A DNA stretch of 64,000 bases from an actinobacterium SCGC AAA278-O22 (GCA_000372185.1 AQUA01000008.1:1-64000); one strand, 5' to 3'. Shown: positions 46,833-55,335, counted from the stretch's first letter. The notes: generated by a model not told the origin, from the sequence alone. A program made the numbers and translations.

Positions 46833-47237
46833 ATGTCAGACTGCATCTTCTGCAAAATAGTCGAGGGTTCAATTCCGTCTCATAAAGTCTACGAAGACGA
46901 TCATTGCTATGCATTTCTCGATATTTTTCCAGCCAACCGTGGGCACACATTGGTGATTCCGAAGAAGCATGTCAAAGATATCCATGAAGCAGATTCAGAA
47001 ACGTATTCGCATGTAGCAGCAGCTGCGAAAAAAGTAGCCGACTTATTGGCTGGCAAGCTCGGTTCCGAAGGAACAACCATCTTTCAAATGAGCCGTGAAG
47101 CTGGCTGGCAGACAGTCTTCCATCTTCATATGCATGTAATTCCTCGTTGGGAAGAAGATGGGTTGCACAAGCCATGGGATATTGCGCCAGCAAGTGACTC
47201 TGAACTTCTCGACGTCCTGCACATCATTACAAAGTAG
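46833..47237 (+). CDS. HIT-family protein
   Basis: A 134-aa nucleotide hydrolase/transferase of the histidine triad family. The N-terminal zinc-type CIFCKIVEGSIPSHKVYEDD is typical of bacterial HinT/HIT proteins, and HLHMHVIPR is the catalytic triad. It hydrolyses AMP- or phosphate-linked nucleotides; the substrate is unknown. A longer ORF from 46749 overlaps the DUF2236 gene and lacks the family N-terminus. Confidence 0.93.
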   Translation: MSDCIFCKIVEGSIPSHKVYEDDHCYAFLDIFPANRGHTLVIPKKHVKDIHEADSETYSHVAAAAKKVADLLAGKLGSEGTTIFQMSREAGWQTVFHLHMHVIPRWEEDGLHKPWDIAPASDSELLDVLHIITK

Positions 47238-47251
47238 AGCAGACTTCGCTT

Positions 47252-48394
47252 ATGCGCAGCCCTGATGCAATTGTTATTGGTGCAGGGATAGTTGGCGCAT
47301 CATCTGCACTTTCATTGACCAACGCCGGACTCAGAGTTTTAGTCATCGATCGGGGAGCAGTGTCGAGTGGAACAACGGGTGCTGGAGAAGGCAACATCCT
47401 CGTTTCAGATAAGGATCCAGGTCCAGAACTCACACTCGCACTGCAATCACGCGATCTCTGGTTTGAGATGCAAGAAGATGTGGGTGATTCCTTTGAACTC
47501 GAAGCAAAGGGCGGAGTTGTTGTAGCTCGGAACGATGATCGCCCACTGATAAAACTCGCATCCGAACAGTCACAGCATGGAGTAGTGACTCAGAAGTTAG
47601 ATCATGACTCCCTCCATCAACTCGAGCCCTATTTGCATCCAGATCTTCACTCTGGAATTTTTTATCCTCAGGACGCTCAATGCCAGCCCATGTTGGCGGC
47701 AGCTCATGTAATTCGCACAGTGGTTTCACGAGGTGGCGCATTTATTTCTCAAGCAAAGGTGACCCGAGTTATCGTTGAAAATAGTCGAGTTGCCGGAGTT
47801 GAAACTTCGCAAGGAATTTTTAGGGCTCCCATCGTTGTTAACGCAACAGGAACGTGGGCGGGTGAGATTGCCACCATGGCAGGTTCACATTTACCCATAG
47901 CTCCGCGTAAGGGATTTATCTTGGTGACAGAACCAACAAAGAAATATGTTTTTCACAAAGTGTATGACTCCGATTATGTCTCTAATGTGGCAAGCAGTGA
48001 TGCAGATTTGCAGACGAGCACGGTGGTCGAAGGAACACGAAGCGGCACAATTCTTATTGGAGCAAGCCGCGAACGAATCGGATTCGACGGTTCAATGAAT
48101 TACGAAATTCTGCGTCGTTTGGCTGCACAAGCCACATCGCTCTTTCCAATTTTGCGTGATGTACAACTACTTCGCGCCTATCGTGGTTTTAGACCTTACG
48201 CACCTGATCATCTGCCGGTTATCGGAGAAGATGGAAAGGTCGGCGGATTATGGCATTCGGCAGGTCACGAAGGAGCGGGTATCGGGTTAGCTCCGGGATC
48301 TGCTGCTCTTATCACCGATGCAATTCTTGGAAAGAAATCCTTTATGGATTGCTCACCATTTTCTCCTCGGAGATTTGCGAGGGTTGCAGTATGA
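47252..48394 (+). CDS. FAD-dependent D-amino-acid-type dehydrogenase, predicted D-hydroxyproline dehydrogenase subunit (HcnC/DAO-like)
   Basis: A 380-aa DAO-family flavoprotein. VIGAGIVGASSALSLTNAGLRVLVIDRG is the FAD motif; the mid-part holds TTGAGEGNIL and the C-terminus has the family block RGFRPYAPDHLPVIGED with the flavin contact WHSAGHEGAGIGLAPGSAALI. With the following [2Fe-2S] protein (4-bp overlap) and the Fe-S flavoprotein it forms the three-subunit layout of D-hydroxyproline dehydrogenase and related hydrogen-cyanide-synthase-type enzymes. The role is inferred from these neighbours and the downstream deaminase and epimerase. Confidence 0.82.
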   Translation: MRSPDAIVIGAGIVGASSALSLTNAGLRVLVIDRGAVSSGTTGAGEGNILVSDKDPGPELTLALQSRDLWFEMQEDVGDSFELEAKGGVVVARNDDRPLIKLASEQSQHGVVTQKLDHDSLHQLEPYLHPDLHSGIFYPQDAQCQPMLAAAHVIRTVVSRGGAFISQAKVTRVIVENSRVAGVETSQGIFRAPIVVNATGTWAGEIATMAGSHLPIAPRKGFILVTEPTKKYVFHKVYDSDYVSNVASSDADLQTSTVVEGTRSGTILIGASRERIGFDGSMNYEILRRLAAQATSLFPILRDVQLLRAYRGFRPYAPDHLPVIGEDGKVGGLWHSAGHEGAGIGLAPGSAALITDAILGKKSFMDCSPFSPRRFARVAV

Positions 48395-48642
48395 GCGAAA
48401 TAATTTCCTTCACATTTAATGGAAGACAAGTGCAATGCGAACCAGGCCAGAGTATTGCAGCAGCTGTCATCAATACAGGAACTCTTTCACTTCGCACTAC
48501 TCGGTTTGGTGAAGACCCACGATCTATCTTCTGCGGTATTGGAATTTGTTTCGACTGTGTTGTGGTTGTCGACGGAGTTGCAAACCAGCGAGCATGTCTT
48601 GTCACTGCACAATCAGGAATGAAAGTTGAGAGCCGCTCATGA
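48391..48642 (+). CDS. Small [2Fe-2S] subunit of the predicted D-hydroxyproline dehydrogenase (HcnA-like)
   Basis: An 83-aa ferredoxin-like protein with the ligand pattern of this family: CGIGICFDCVVVVDG supplies three cysteines and QRACL the fourth. It is too short for anything else. The ATG overlaps the stop of the DAO gene (ATGA) and its end overlaps the next gene by 4 bp. A longer upstream ORF is rejected because it lies within the DAO gene. Confidence 0.82.
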   Translation: MSEIISFTFNGRQVQCEPGQSIAAAVINTGTLSLRTTRFGEDPRSIFCGIGICFDCVVVVDGVANQRACLVTAQSGMKVESRS

Positions 48643-49976
48643 TTATTGTGATTGGTGCAGGACCTGCAGGACTTGCCGCGGCTGAGGCAGCCGCACGCAA
48701 CGGTAGCGATGTTGCACTCATCGATTCAGCTCCTCGCATAGGCGGCCAGTACTGGCGTCATCGGACCGAAGTATCTGGTTATAGAAGCAATCGAGCTGAA
48801 GCGTTATTTGCGAAGATAAAAACATCCCGATCCGTTACCTATATTTCTGAGGCTTCTGTGTGGAGCATCGAACGAGACGGATCTCTTATACGAGTGAATT
48901 ATCTGCAAGGGGGAACTGAAAGTTCGTTGACAGCAGAGAAATTGATCATTGCAACTGGTGCATATGATCGATCGCTACCATTTCCTGGTTGGGATCAGCC
49001 AGGTTCAATGACTCCAGGAGCAGTGCAAGCTCTCTATAAGGGTCACGGAGTACTAGCTGGAAAACGTGTTGTTGTAGCTGGTACCGGACCGTTTTTGCTC
49101 CCGGTTGCTACCACTCTTGCAGAAGCAGGCGTTGAGATTGTTGGACTGTATGAAGCACATAGTCCACTTCGATGGACGCTCTCGCCAGTTGCGCTGATAT
49201 TCAATCTTTCAAAATTTGCTGAGTTGATCTACTACTGGCGATTACTAGCAAAACACGGGATTCGACCACAGTTTGGTCGAGTGGTTACTTCCTTTGCTCA
49301 TGGCCAAGCAACTATTTCCCATGTGGACTCAGATTTTCGGATGAAAGCAAAGAGAGCGCAGACTATTGAAGTCGATGCTGTAGCCGTCGGTTGGGGATTC
49401 TTACCAGATCTCACTTTAGGTGGGATCGCAGGATGCAAGCAAAGGGTCGTAAGTGATGGCACAACAGTGTTTGACGTTGATCGTAATCAATTAAGTTCGC
49501 AGCCAAATGTGTGGATTGCAGGTGAAGCAACCGGAATTGGCGGCGCTGATCTTTCACTTCTGGAAGGGGAGATAGCTGGATTAGCCGCGTCCGGACAAGA
49601 GATTTCTTCACGTCTTCGCATTAAGCGATTTGCAAAAGAGCTCTTTGCACAAGCTCTTTCACGTAGTTATCCGATACGCGATGGTTGGAAATCTTGGTCG
49701 AATGAGGACACAGTAATTTGTCGTTGCGAGGAAGTAACGCTTGCCAATATTAAAGAATCAGTTGTCGAGTTGGGAGCAGAGGATTCTCGAACAGCTAAGT
49801 TATTTACTCGAGCCGGAATGGGTTTATGTCAAGGAAGAGTTTGTTCCCGCAATGTTGCAGAAATTGTTGCCGGATTAACTGGCTGCAGCGTCTCTGACGA
49901 AGAGCGGATTGCATCCAGTAATCGCCCTATTGCGGCTCCAATCTCTTTGGGATTATTGGGAGATGGAAAAAAGTAG
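48639..49976 (+). CDS. FAD/NAD-type flavoprotein subunit with BFD-like cluster domain (HcnB-like)
   Basis: A 445-aa flavoprotein. The first FAD motif is VIGAGPAGLAAAEAAARNGSDV; IATGAYDRSLPFPGWDQPG is the central pyridine-nucleotide-disulfide-reductase block and VWIAGEATGIGGADLSLLEG the second FAD contact. A C-terminal BFD-like domain binds an iron-sulfur cluster (ICRCEEVTLANIKESV, then GLCQGRVCSRNVAEI). It is the large electron-handling subunit beside the DAO and [2Fe-2S] proteins. Confidence 0.82.
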   Translation: MIIVIGAGPAGLAAAEAAARNGSDVALIDSAPRIGGQYWRHRTEVSGYRSNRAEALFAKIKTSRSVTYISEASVWSIERDGSLIRVNYLQGGTESSLTAEKLIIATGAYDRSLPFPGWDQPGSMTPGAVQALYKGHGVLAGKRVVVAGTGPFLLPVATTLAEAGVEIVGLYEAHSPLRWTLSPVALIFNLSKFAELIYYWRLLAKHGIRPQFGRVVTSFAHGQATISHVDSDFRMKAKRAQTIEVDAVAVGWGFLPDLTLGGIAGCKQRVVSDGTTVFDVDRNQLSSQPNVWIAGEATGIGGADLSLLEGEIAGLAASGQEISSRLRIKRFAKELFAQALSRSYPIRDGWKSWSNEDTVICRCEEVTLANIKESVVELGAEDSRTAKLFTRAGMGLCQGRVCSRNVAEIVAGLTGCSVSDEERIASSNRPIAAPISLGLLGDGKK

Positions 49977-49986
49977 TAGAACGGGA

Positions 49987-49992
49987 TACCTT
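49987..49992 (+). promoter_or_regulatory. -10 element TACCTT, leaderless start of the deaminase
   Basis: TACCTT, 7 nt, then ATG at 50000. The -10 is inside the short gap after the flavoprotein gene. Confidence 0.4.
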
Positions 49993-49999
49993 GTGCGAC

Positions 50000-50893
50000 A
50001 TGACTAACCCATGGAATGGCGTATTGACCGCAACTGCAACACCGTTTACCTCTGACCTATCAGTTGACTTTGATAGATATGCAGAACATGTTGCATGGCT
50101 TGCAGTCAATGGAACACATGGTGTAATTCCAAATGGATCACTCGGTGAATACCAAGTCCTCACCTCTGAAGAGCGAGCAAAGATGGTCGAAGTCGCAGTC
50201 GCCGCAGCTCCAACAGGTTTTAACGTTGTTCCAGGAGTTGCTGCATACGGCGCAGCTGAATCACGAAAATGGGCTGAACATGCACAGAAATCAGGCGCTG
50301 GTGCGGTCATGTTGCTTCCACCGAATGCGTACCGCGCATCCGATGACGAGGTTGTTGCTCATTACAAAGAGGTAGCTAAAGTCGGCATTCCCATCATCGC
50401 TTATAACAACCCTTTCGATACCAAAGTCGATCTCACTCCCAAGTTGGTAGCTCGTATTTCTGAAGAAGTGCCTAATGTTGTTGCAATTAAGGAATTCTCA
50501 GGAGATGTCCGACGCATCTGGCAAATCAAAAAATTAGCACCTCGCATTGAAGTCATTGTGGGAGCTGACGATGTGTTCCTTGAGCTCTCAACTGCCGGAA
50601 TCGCAGGATGGATTGCCGGATTCCCTAATGCCCTTCCTAAAGAATCTATGGAGTTATACAACCTCGCTACGAGCGGAAACTTTAAGGAGGCAGCGCCTAT
50701 GTATGCAGCTCTTCATGATGTTTTCCATTGGGATTCAAAGAAAGAATTTATCCAGGCGATTAAGTTGGGCATGGATCATGTAGGACGTTATGGAGGACCT
50801 ACCCGTCTGCCACGACTGCCGTTGCCAAAGCATGAACAAGATCAGATTCATCGCGAGATGGATGTTGCCTTGGCATACTTTAAGAATCGCTAA
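50000..50893 (+). CDS. DapA-family lyase, predicted delta-1-pyrroline-4-hydroxy-2-carboxylate deaminase
   Basis: A 297-aa class I aldolase-fold enzyme. The Schiff-base lysine lies in NVVAIKEFSGD and the catalytic tyrosine in IIAYNNPFD. It is not a lysine-pathway DapA because the gene lies between the D-hydroxyproline dehydrogenase and epimerase genes, where the family converts delta-1-pyrroline-4-hydroxy-2-carboxylate to 2-oxoglutarate semialdehyde. The ATG at 50000 is chosen over the TTG at 49991 because of the leaderless -10. Confidence 0.8.
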   Translation: MTNPWNGVLTATATPFTSDLSVDFDRYAEHVAWLAVNGTHGVIPNGSLGEYQVLTSEERAKMVEVAVAAAPTGFNVVPGVAAYGAAESRKWAEHAQKSGAGAVMLLPPNAYRASDDEVVAHYKEVAKVGIPIIAYNNPFDTKVDLTPKLVARISEEVPNVVAIKEFSGDVRRIWQIKKLAPRIEVIVGADDVFLELSTAGIAGWIAGFPNALPKESMELYNLATSGNFKEAAPMYAALHDVFHWDSKKEFIQAIKLGMDHVGRYGGPTRLPRLPLPKHEQDQIHREMDVALAYFKNR

Positions 50894-50900
50894 ACGTGTT

Positions 50901-51905
50901 ATGAATAGCATCCGTACCGTCACTACAGTTGAAACTCACACTGAAGGCATGCCCACTCGTGTAGTGACTTCAGGAATCGGCGAAATTCCTGGTGCGACTA
51001 TGTTTGATAAGCGTCTTCACTTCATGGAACACATGGATTATTACCGCCACTGGCTGATGTTTGAACCTCGGGGACATAGCGCAATGAGCGGGGCGATTCT
51101 GCAGAATCCCACTCGCCCTGATGCCGATTGGGGAGTTGTTTATATTGAAGTTTCGGGATGTCTTCCGATGTGTGGCCACGGAACAATAGGAGTGGCAACT
51201 GCTCTGGTTGAGAAGAAGTTGGTTGATGTTGTCGAACCTGTGACAACGATTCGATTGGATACACCAGCAGGTTTGGTTGTTGTTGATGTTGCAGTTGAAA
51301 ATGGCAGAGCGAAGAATGTGACCCTCACCAATGTCCCATCGTTTTCCTATGCGCTCGATCAAGTAGTAGAAGTGCCTGGACTTGGCTCAATCACCTACGA
51401 CATGGCTTATGGCGGAAATTTCTATGCCATTGTTCCTGTCGATCGAGTAGGCCTGGAATTCAAACGGGAAAACGGCCAGAAGTTTTTAGATTATGGGCTC
51501 TTGATTTCAGATGCAATTAACGAACAGAACCGACCCATCCACCCAGAAAATCCTGACATTGCGGTGTGCCACCATATCGATTTCATTGCGCCTGGAGATG
51601 AGGGTCCGTTGCATTGGCGCAATGCCATGGCGATTCACCCAGGTTGGTTCGATCGTTCACCGTGCGGAACCGGAACAAGTGCTCGATTAGCCCAGATGGT
51701 TGCACGAGGTGAATTTTCCGAGGGCGATGTACTCAACAATGAGTCATGGATAGGCTCTCACTTCGAAGGAAGAATTAAAGAGCGCACAAAAGTTGGAAAA
51801 TTTGATGCAATTATTCCGATGATCACTGGTCGTGCCTGGGTCATGGGTGAAGCTACGTGGATGCTAGATCCCTATGATCCATTCCCTAATGGCTTTATTG
51901 TCTAG
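50901..51905 (+). CDS. 4-hydroxyproline 2-epimerase (proline racemase family)
   Basis: A 334-aa cofactor-free racemase/epimerase. Both active-site cysteines are present: LPMCGHGTIGVATALVE and RSPCGTGTSARLAQM. Family dehydratases have Ser or Thr at the first site, so a two-base epimerase is indicated. With the downstream D-hydroxyproline dehydrogenase, deaminase and semialdehyde dehydrogenase the expected reaction is trans-4-hydroxy-L-proline to cis-4-hydroxy-D-proline. A longer ORF from 50790 is rejected because it lies inside the deaminase gene. It overlaps the convergent dehydrogenase by 4 bp. Confidence 0.85.
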   Translation: MNSIRTVTTVETHTEGMPTRVVTSGIGEIPGATMFDKRLHFMEHMDYYRHWLMFEPRGHSAMSGAILQNPTRPDADWGVVYIEVSGCLPMCGHGTIGVATALVEKKLVDVVEPVTTIRLDTPAGLVVVDVAVENGRAKNVTLTNVPSFSYALDQVVEVPGLGSITYDMAYGGNFYAIVPVDRVGLEFKRENGQKFLDYGLLISDAINEQNRPIHPENPDIAVCHHIDFIAPGDEGPLHWRNAMAIHPGWFDRSPCGTGTSARLAQMVARGEFSEGDVLNNESWIGSHFEGRIKERTKVGKFDAIIPMITGRAWVMGEATWMLDPYDPFPNGFIV

Positions 51906-53386
51906 CTAACTGATTGCGGCACAGACCAAGGATTTGAATCCTGTAGTGCTGGCGGTAGAACTGTTTGCGCAAAACCTTGAAATGCAACAGGTCGCATAAA
52001 GCGGTACAGAGCATCTACGCCAACTGATGTTGTGTGAGAAGAAGAAGCTGGCCAAGGACCCCCGTGATTCATTGCGGATGTCACTGCCACTCCGGTTGGG
52101 AAACCGTTCCAAATGACACGACCAGCTTTCTCGGTAAGAATCGAGAGAAGTTCTGAAATCTGATCGGAATCAGTTCCCTGAATTGTGGCTGTGAGCTGGC
52201 CCTTCAGCGTTGAGGCAATATCTACAAATTCACTTTCATTGCATGTAATAACGACAGTTGTTGGTCCAAAGTGTTCTTCAAGAAGTTCAGGGTTCTGTGA
52301 AGCAGTCTTCCAATCGGTAATGAAGACCGTAGGTGTGACGCCAAATCCTTGATTATTGGTAATTCCGGAGGCTATTTCAATTTTTCCATTCGATGCAAGA
52401 TGAGAGATTGCCGTTGAATAGCGTTCAGCGATTGATTTACTCAGCAATGGGGCAACCGAGAGCGTGGCTAAGTGCGTTTTCATAGCTGAGACGAAATTTG
52501 AATCCGCTGGCGTGAAAATCAATCCAGGCTTGGTGCAGAACTGACCAGAACCCATGAGCGCTGAATCAATGAGACCCTTAGCTAGAGATTCTGAACGCTC
52601 TTTGATTGCACTTGCAGTCACAAATACTGGGTTTAAGCTTCCCATTTCGGCAAAGACCGGAATAGGTTCACTCCGCTTGGAACCAAGATCTACCAAAATC
52701 TTTCCAACGATTTCAGAACCAGTAAATCCGATAGCTTTTACAGCTGGGTGCGTGGCAAGCCAATGCGTGATCTGCGGATTAACACCTTGAACGATTGAGT
52801 AGGTATCCGTGCTCAGCCCACAGTGTGTGAGTGCCGATTTGATTGCTTTCTCGATGGTGGCACAGGTATTTGGGTGTGAAGGATGAGCTTTCGCAATAAT
52901 AGAATTTCCTGCTGCCATGGCAGATGCTGCATCTCCGCCAGCAACTGAGAAAGCTAAGGGGAAGTTGCTGGCGGCAAAGATTGCAACAAGGCCAAGTGGC
53001 TGATTCATCTTTCGAATATCAGGTCGCGGGGCGGGAGAGTAGTTGGGATCTGCTTTATCTATGGTTGCTGCAAAATGTTTTCCTGATTCGACTAGGCGGG
53101 CAAACAATTCAAATTGCACAGTTGTGCGAGTGATTTCTCCCGCAATTCTCGCCTCTGGAAGAGCAGTCTCGGCACATGCAGATTCAATGAGTGAGGCACG
53201 AACTGATTCAATCTCTGCTGCTATCGCGCGCATCAGTGTGGCTCGTTCCTGCGGTGATTGAATTGCAATCGCTTGCGAAGCCGCGGCAGCTTTGACAATA
53301 AGTGAATCAACTTCTTCTTTACTGTGTTCTGGAATCTCAGCTCCATAGAGAGTTCCATCAGCAGGCTTTACTGCGCGAAATGTCAT
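51902..53386 (-). CDS. 2-oxoglutarate semialdehyde dehydrogenase (NAD(P)+ aldehyde dehydrogenase)
   Basis: A 494-aa aldehyde dehydrogenase. The conserved glutamate is in FAEMGSLNPVFV and the catalytic cysteine in GSGQFCTKPGLIF, the form usual for 2-oxoglutarate semialdehyde (type III KGSADH) enzymes. It would oxidise the semialdehyde made by the deaminase to 2-oxoglutarate, closing the route. It is convergent with the epimerase (4-bp overlap), and its leaderless start faces the start of the EamA gene over only 28 bp. Confidence 0.87.
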   Translation of the reverse strand: MTFRAVKPADGTLYGAEIPEHSKEEVDSLIVKAAAASQAIAIQSPQERATLMRAIAAEIESVRASLIESACAETALPEARIAGEITRTTVQFELFARLVESGKHFAATIDKADPNYSPAPRPDIRKMNQPLGLVAIFAASNFPLAFSVAGGDAASAMAAGNSIIAKAHPSHPNTCATIEKAIKSALTHCGLSTDTYSIVQGVNPQITHWLATHPAVKAIGFTGSEIVGKILVDLGSKRSEPIPVFAEMGSLNPVFVTASAIKERSESLAKGLIDSALMGSGQFCTKPGLIFTPADSNFVSAMKTHLATLSVAPLLSKSIAERYSTAISHLASNGKIEIASGITNNQGFGVTPTVFITDWKTASQNPELLEEHFGPTTVVITCNESEFVDIASTLKGQLTATIQGTDSDQISELLSILTEKAGRVIWNGFPTGVAVTSAMNHGGPWPASSSHTTSVGVDALYRFMRPVAFQGFAQTVLPPALQDSNPWSVPQSVS

Positions 53387-53392
53387 GAACGC

Positions 53393-53398
53393 ATACTA
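53393..53398 (-). promoter_or_regulatory. -10 element TAGTAT, leaderless start of the aldehyde dehydrogenase
   Basis: On the minus strand TAGTAT, 6 nt, then ATG at 53386. Confidence 0.55.
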
Positions 53399-53402
53399 CG
53401 AG

Positions 53403-53408
53403 TATCCT
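53403..53408 (+). promoter_or_regulatory. -10 element TATCCT, leaderless start of the EamA transporter
   Basis: TATCCT, 6 nt, then ATG at 53415, only 4 bp from the opposite -10. Confidence 0.55.
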
Positions 53409-53414
53409 CGCCTA

Positions 53415-54290
53415 ATGAGTACCACCAGAGAACGCAGTGGAATTTTTGCCGTTCTTGGCGCCGCACTCTGTTTCGGCACCACTGGCACTACTCAACAACT
53501 TGGCGCTCCAGATATTTCTCCGGTTGCTGTTGCCTCGGCCCGGCTTCTTTGTGGCTCGCTATTCCTCTTTTTCTTCGCTTATTTCCAACGTAAGAGTCGT
53601 GGAGATATTCGCATGCCGCTCCGTGATCTTATTATTTGTGGCTGCGGGATCGGCATGTATCAACTTACCTTTTTTAGCGCAGTCCATTCAACGGGGATTG
53701 CAATTGCGACAGTTACTGCACTAGGTACAGCTCCTACTCTCTCAGCAGTTGTTGCTTATTTCTTACTGAGAGAAAAACCTCAGAGGAACTGGTACCTGGG
53801 AACGGCTGTCACGATACTAGGAATCATTCTGGTGGGTACGGCTCATGGAGTTGATTCATTTAATCTCAAAGGAGTAGGACTTGCAGTCTTAGCGGGATTT
53901 GGATTCGCCGTATTTAATGTTTTCTGTCGTCGCTCACTGAAGCGAGGTGCTCAAGATATGTGGCTTACTGCGACCACATTTGGAGTTGCAGCTTTAGTGA
54001 GTTTCCCATTTCTATTTACGCAAAACCCACAGTGGATTCTGACTCTTAAAGGTGGTTTGACAATTGTGTGGCTAGGTTTAGTAACAACGTCAATTGGATA
54101 TGTTCTCTTTATGTATGGGCTCAAGAGAATCGAATCCAGTATTGCAGCCACTGTCGTTTTGGCAGAGCCAGCCACTGCAACAATCCTGGCAGCTGTGGTA
54201 ATTGGCGAGAGCCTCGTGGTGCAGAGTTATATTGGAATCGCGGTGGTCGCGGTAGGGATTGCGTATTTAAGTCGAAGCGCTGCTAATTAA
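53415..54290 (+). CDS. DMT-superfamily transporter (EamA)
   Basis: A 291-aa protein with 10 helices. The N-terminal repeat has FGTTGTTQQLGAPDISPVAVASARLL, the C-terminal repeat GVGLAVLAGFGFAVFNVFCRR. The product is a drug/metabolite transporter of unknown substrate. Being divergent from the semialdehyde dehydrogenase across a shared promoter region, uptake or export of a proline-related compound is possible but unproven. A GTG/ATG upstream start at 53385 is rejected because the leaderless -10 fixes 53415. It overlaps the convergent exporter ORF by 8 bp. Confidence 0.88.
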   Translation: MSTTRERSGIFAVLGAALCFGTTGTTQQLGAPDISPVAVASARLLCGSLFLFFFAYFQRKSRGDIRMPLRDLIICGCGIGMYQLTFFSAVHSTGIAIATVTALGTAPTLSAVVAYFLLREKPQRNWYLGTAVTILGIILVGTAHGVDSFNLKGVGLAVLAGFGFAVFNVFCRRSLKRGAQDMWLTATTFGVAALVSFPFLFTQNPQWILTLKGGLTIVWLGLVTTSIGYVLFMYGLKRIESSIAATVVLAEPATATILAAVVIGESLVVQSYIGIAVVAVGIAYLSRSAAN

Positions 54291-55203
54291 ATTTAAATAC
54301 TGCGAGAGCAAATGCAATAGAGAACATAACTAGGGCCACAAATCCATCAAATATTCTCCAGAAAATAGGACGCGACATAACCCGTGAGGCAGCTTGTGCT
54401 CCAAAACCGATAGTGCTGAACCAGAGAACACTTGCAAGAGATGCACCGAGGGCGAAGAACCAACGATCTGAATGAAATTGATTCGCAATACTGCCAAGAA
54501 ATATCACTGTGTCTAGATAGACGTGGGGGTTGAGATATGTCAGCGCCACGACGGTAGCTAAAACCTTTTTCCACGACGTTTCAGATGTGCCAGAGGCAAG
54601 GAGTTGATTTTCTCTGAATGCAGAGCGCACACTTTTGATTCCAAACCACGTCAAATACGCAACGCCAAACCATCGAACAACTGCGAGTAGATCGGGGCTC
54701 GATTTCACAATTCTTCCAAGCCCACCAGTTCCAAGGATGATCAATAGCGCATCAGATATAGAACATACGGTCACTACAAGTAAGACATGGCTTCGCATTA
54801 ACCCTTGTCTAATAACAAAGGCATTCTGTGCGCCAATTGCAACTATGAGGGAAAGGCCAGTGAGGAAACCTGGCAGAAAAGCAATCATGTCCTGAATTTG
54901 AGAGAGAAATTGCGGTCCGTGTATCCCTGCGGGGTCTGCGATAAATCTTCGATCTTCTGAGTGGATATAAGCGGGAATGTCATACCCGTCAGCGAGCGGT
55001 GTAATAGAAAATGTGTGGTCGAGATGTCCATGCGTGAGTAACGCAGCAACTGGTTTGAGATTATGTTGCTCGATAATCATTTCGATATCGTGCGAAATAT
55101 CTGGCATCCCTGGGTCGACGATGATGCACTCAGAGCCTTCGGATGGGGCGATGATCCAGCAATTGGTCGCAAACATGGGAGCCGGGAATGACCGAACCAG
55201 CAT
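54283..55203 (-). CDS. Fused ORF: N-terminal half of MBL-fold hydrolase joined to ArgO/LysE-family exporter
   Basis: This 306-aa ORF contains two unrelated parts. Residues 1-105 are the first half of a metallo-beta-lactamase-fold hydrolase with the metal motif LLTHGHLDHTF but without the later histidine/aspartate ligands, so this half cannot be a working hydrolase. From residue 106 (MIAFLPGFLTGLSLIVAIGAQNAFV) it is a complete, about 201-aa LysE/ArgO amino acid exporter with six helices. The exporter could start on its own ATG at 54888. The junction falls in frame with no stop. It may be an in-frame deletion or insertion scar, or an assembly joint. In other actinobacteria an intact hydrolase of this kind lies near rel and hisS. 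Confidence 0.75.
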   Translation of the reverse strand: MLVRSFPAPMFATNCWIIAPSEGSECIIVDPGMPDISHDIEMIIEQHNLKPVAALLTHGHLDHTFSITPLADGYDIPAYIHSEDRRFIADPAGIHGPQFLSQIQDMIAFLPGFLTGLSLIVAIGAQNAFVIRQGLMRSHVLLVVTVCSISDALLIILGTGGLGRIVKSSPDLLAVVRWFGVAYLTWFGIKSVRSAFRENQLLASGTSETSWKKVLATVVALTYLNPHVYLDTVIFLGSIANQFHSDRWFFALGASLASVLWFSTIGFGAQAASRVMSRPIFWRIFDGFVALVMFSIAFALAVFKFN

Positions 55204-55335
55204 CTTTTTGACCCAATTTCTCGCGTGGATTTACGACTTGCTGATGCACAGGGTACCTTTCTCCTCTCATACATACGCACATATCAACGAAGGCCGAGTT
55301 CATGCCGAACCGTCCGACGCGCTGAAGGGAAGACC

